Positions 5,845 to 6,046 of a stretch of 6,046 bases of DNA are shown one piece after another. The stretch is from Methylococcaceae bacterium. Lineage in GTDB: Bacteria > Pseudomonadota > Gammaproteobacteria > Methylococcales > Methylomonadaceae. The translations under genes were made by a program, and so were the position numbers. Below the pieces are notes generated by a model. The model saw only the letters and a list, made by a program, of their open reading frames with translations. It was not told where the DNA came from and did no database searches. The stretch covers positions 1-6,046 of the forward strand of contig JAUXDP010000197.1 of NCBI GenBank assembly GCA_030618325.1. Direction: 5' to 3'. Within the stretch, counting starts at the first letter, position 1; each line of letters opens with the position of its first letter.

Positions 5845-6046
5845 ATAAAAAACTATTTTTCTATCCTACCACCAATACCGTCATAACATCCTTCCAATAT
5901 AGCGGAAGACATCTCTCAATCTTCACACTACCCAAGTATCTTCCTTCCAAATATTGTCACGTCACAGCATCAAAACAAAAGCAATTACGCGACAAGAAAC
6001 ACCCCCAACACAACGTTTACCTTTTTTATAAATCAACGTTGAACAT
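5845..6046. other. Right-end non-coding stretch, no gene seen
   Basis: No open frame with a start and ribosome site is visible on either strand; a minus-strand ATG at the very edge (6046) meets a stop after six codons. A near-repeat, CCTTCCAATAT (5890-5900) and CCTTCCAAATAT (5943-5954), and a tandem GTCACGTCAC (near 5957) are the only patterns, and both are too short to interpret. Confidence 0.5.

Noticed and set aside
5890..5954. Direct repeat CCTTCCAA(A)TAT as a repeat array or attachment site
   Set aside because: Only two imperfect short copies occur, with no regular spacing and no integrase nearby.

Overview
The window looks like ordinary chromosomal DNA from a gammaproteobacterium. The main evidence is the close match of the metH product, read by eye, to the E. 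coli-type cobalamin-dependent methionine synthase. The lipoprotein signal and the promoter and terminator styles also fit a Gram-negative bacterium. Outside metH the DNA is visibly AT-rich, especially between genes. I cannot name genus or species from the sequence alone.

Layout, left to right. Positions 1-2121 (minus strand) hold the first 707 codons of metH, which runs off the left edge before the cobalamin-binding motif. Its leader (2122-2247) has a candidate sigma-70 promoter with a small palindrome across the -35 box. A clean minus-strand rho-independent terminator (2241-2267) separates metH from the next minus-strand gene, a 142-residue three-helix membrane protein of unknown function (2353-2781). 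A 434-base AT-rich gap follows, with promoter-like elements facing both ways. The plus strand then carries three genes: a 43-residue single-helix membrane miniprotein (3216-3347), a 634-residue membrane protein joining an HTTM domain to a DCC/DUF393 thiol-disulfide oxidoreductase domain (3500-5404), and a 39-residue lipoprotein (5670-5789). The lipoprotein has its own promoter, a strong ribosome binding site and a strong terminator. The last 200 bases show no gene.

How the genes relate. metH belongs to methionine and one-carbon metabolism and has no evident link to its neighbours. The unknown membrane protein, the miniprotein, the HTTM-DCC protein and the lipoprotein are all predicted envelope proteins, but each appears to be its own transcription unit or is separated by hairpins, so a shared pathway is not demonstrated. 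The most interesting candidate is the HTTM-DCC protein: its predicted topology puts the CxxC domain in the cytoplasm and an unrecognised C-terminal domain of about 170 residues in the periplasm. The second is the pair of very small envelope proteins. I see no CRISPR array, mobile element, tRNA, rRNA or phage gene.
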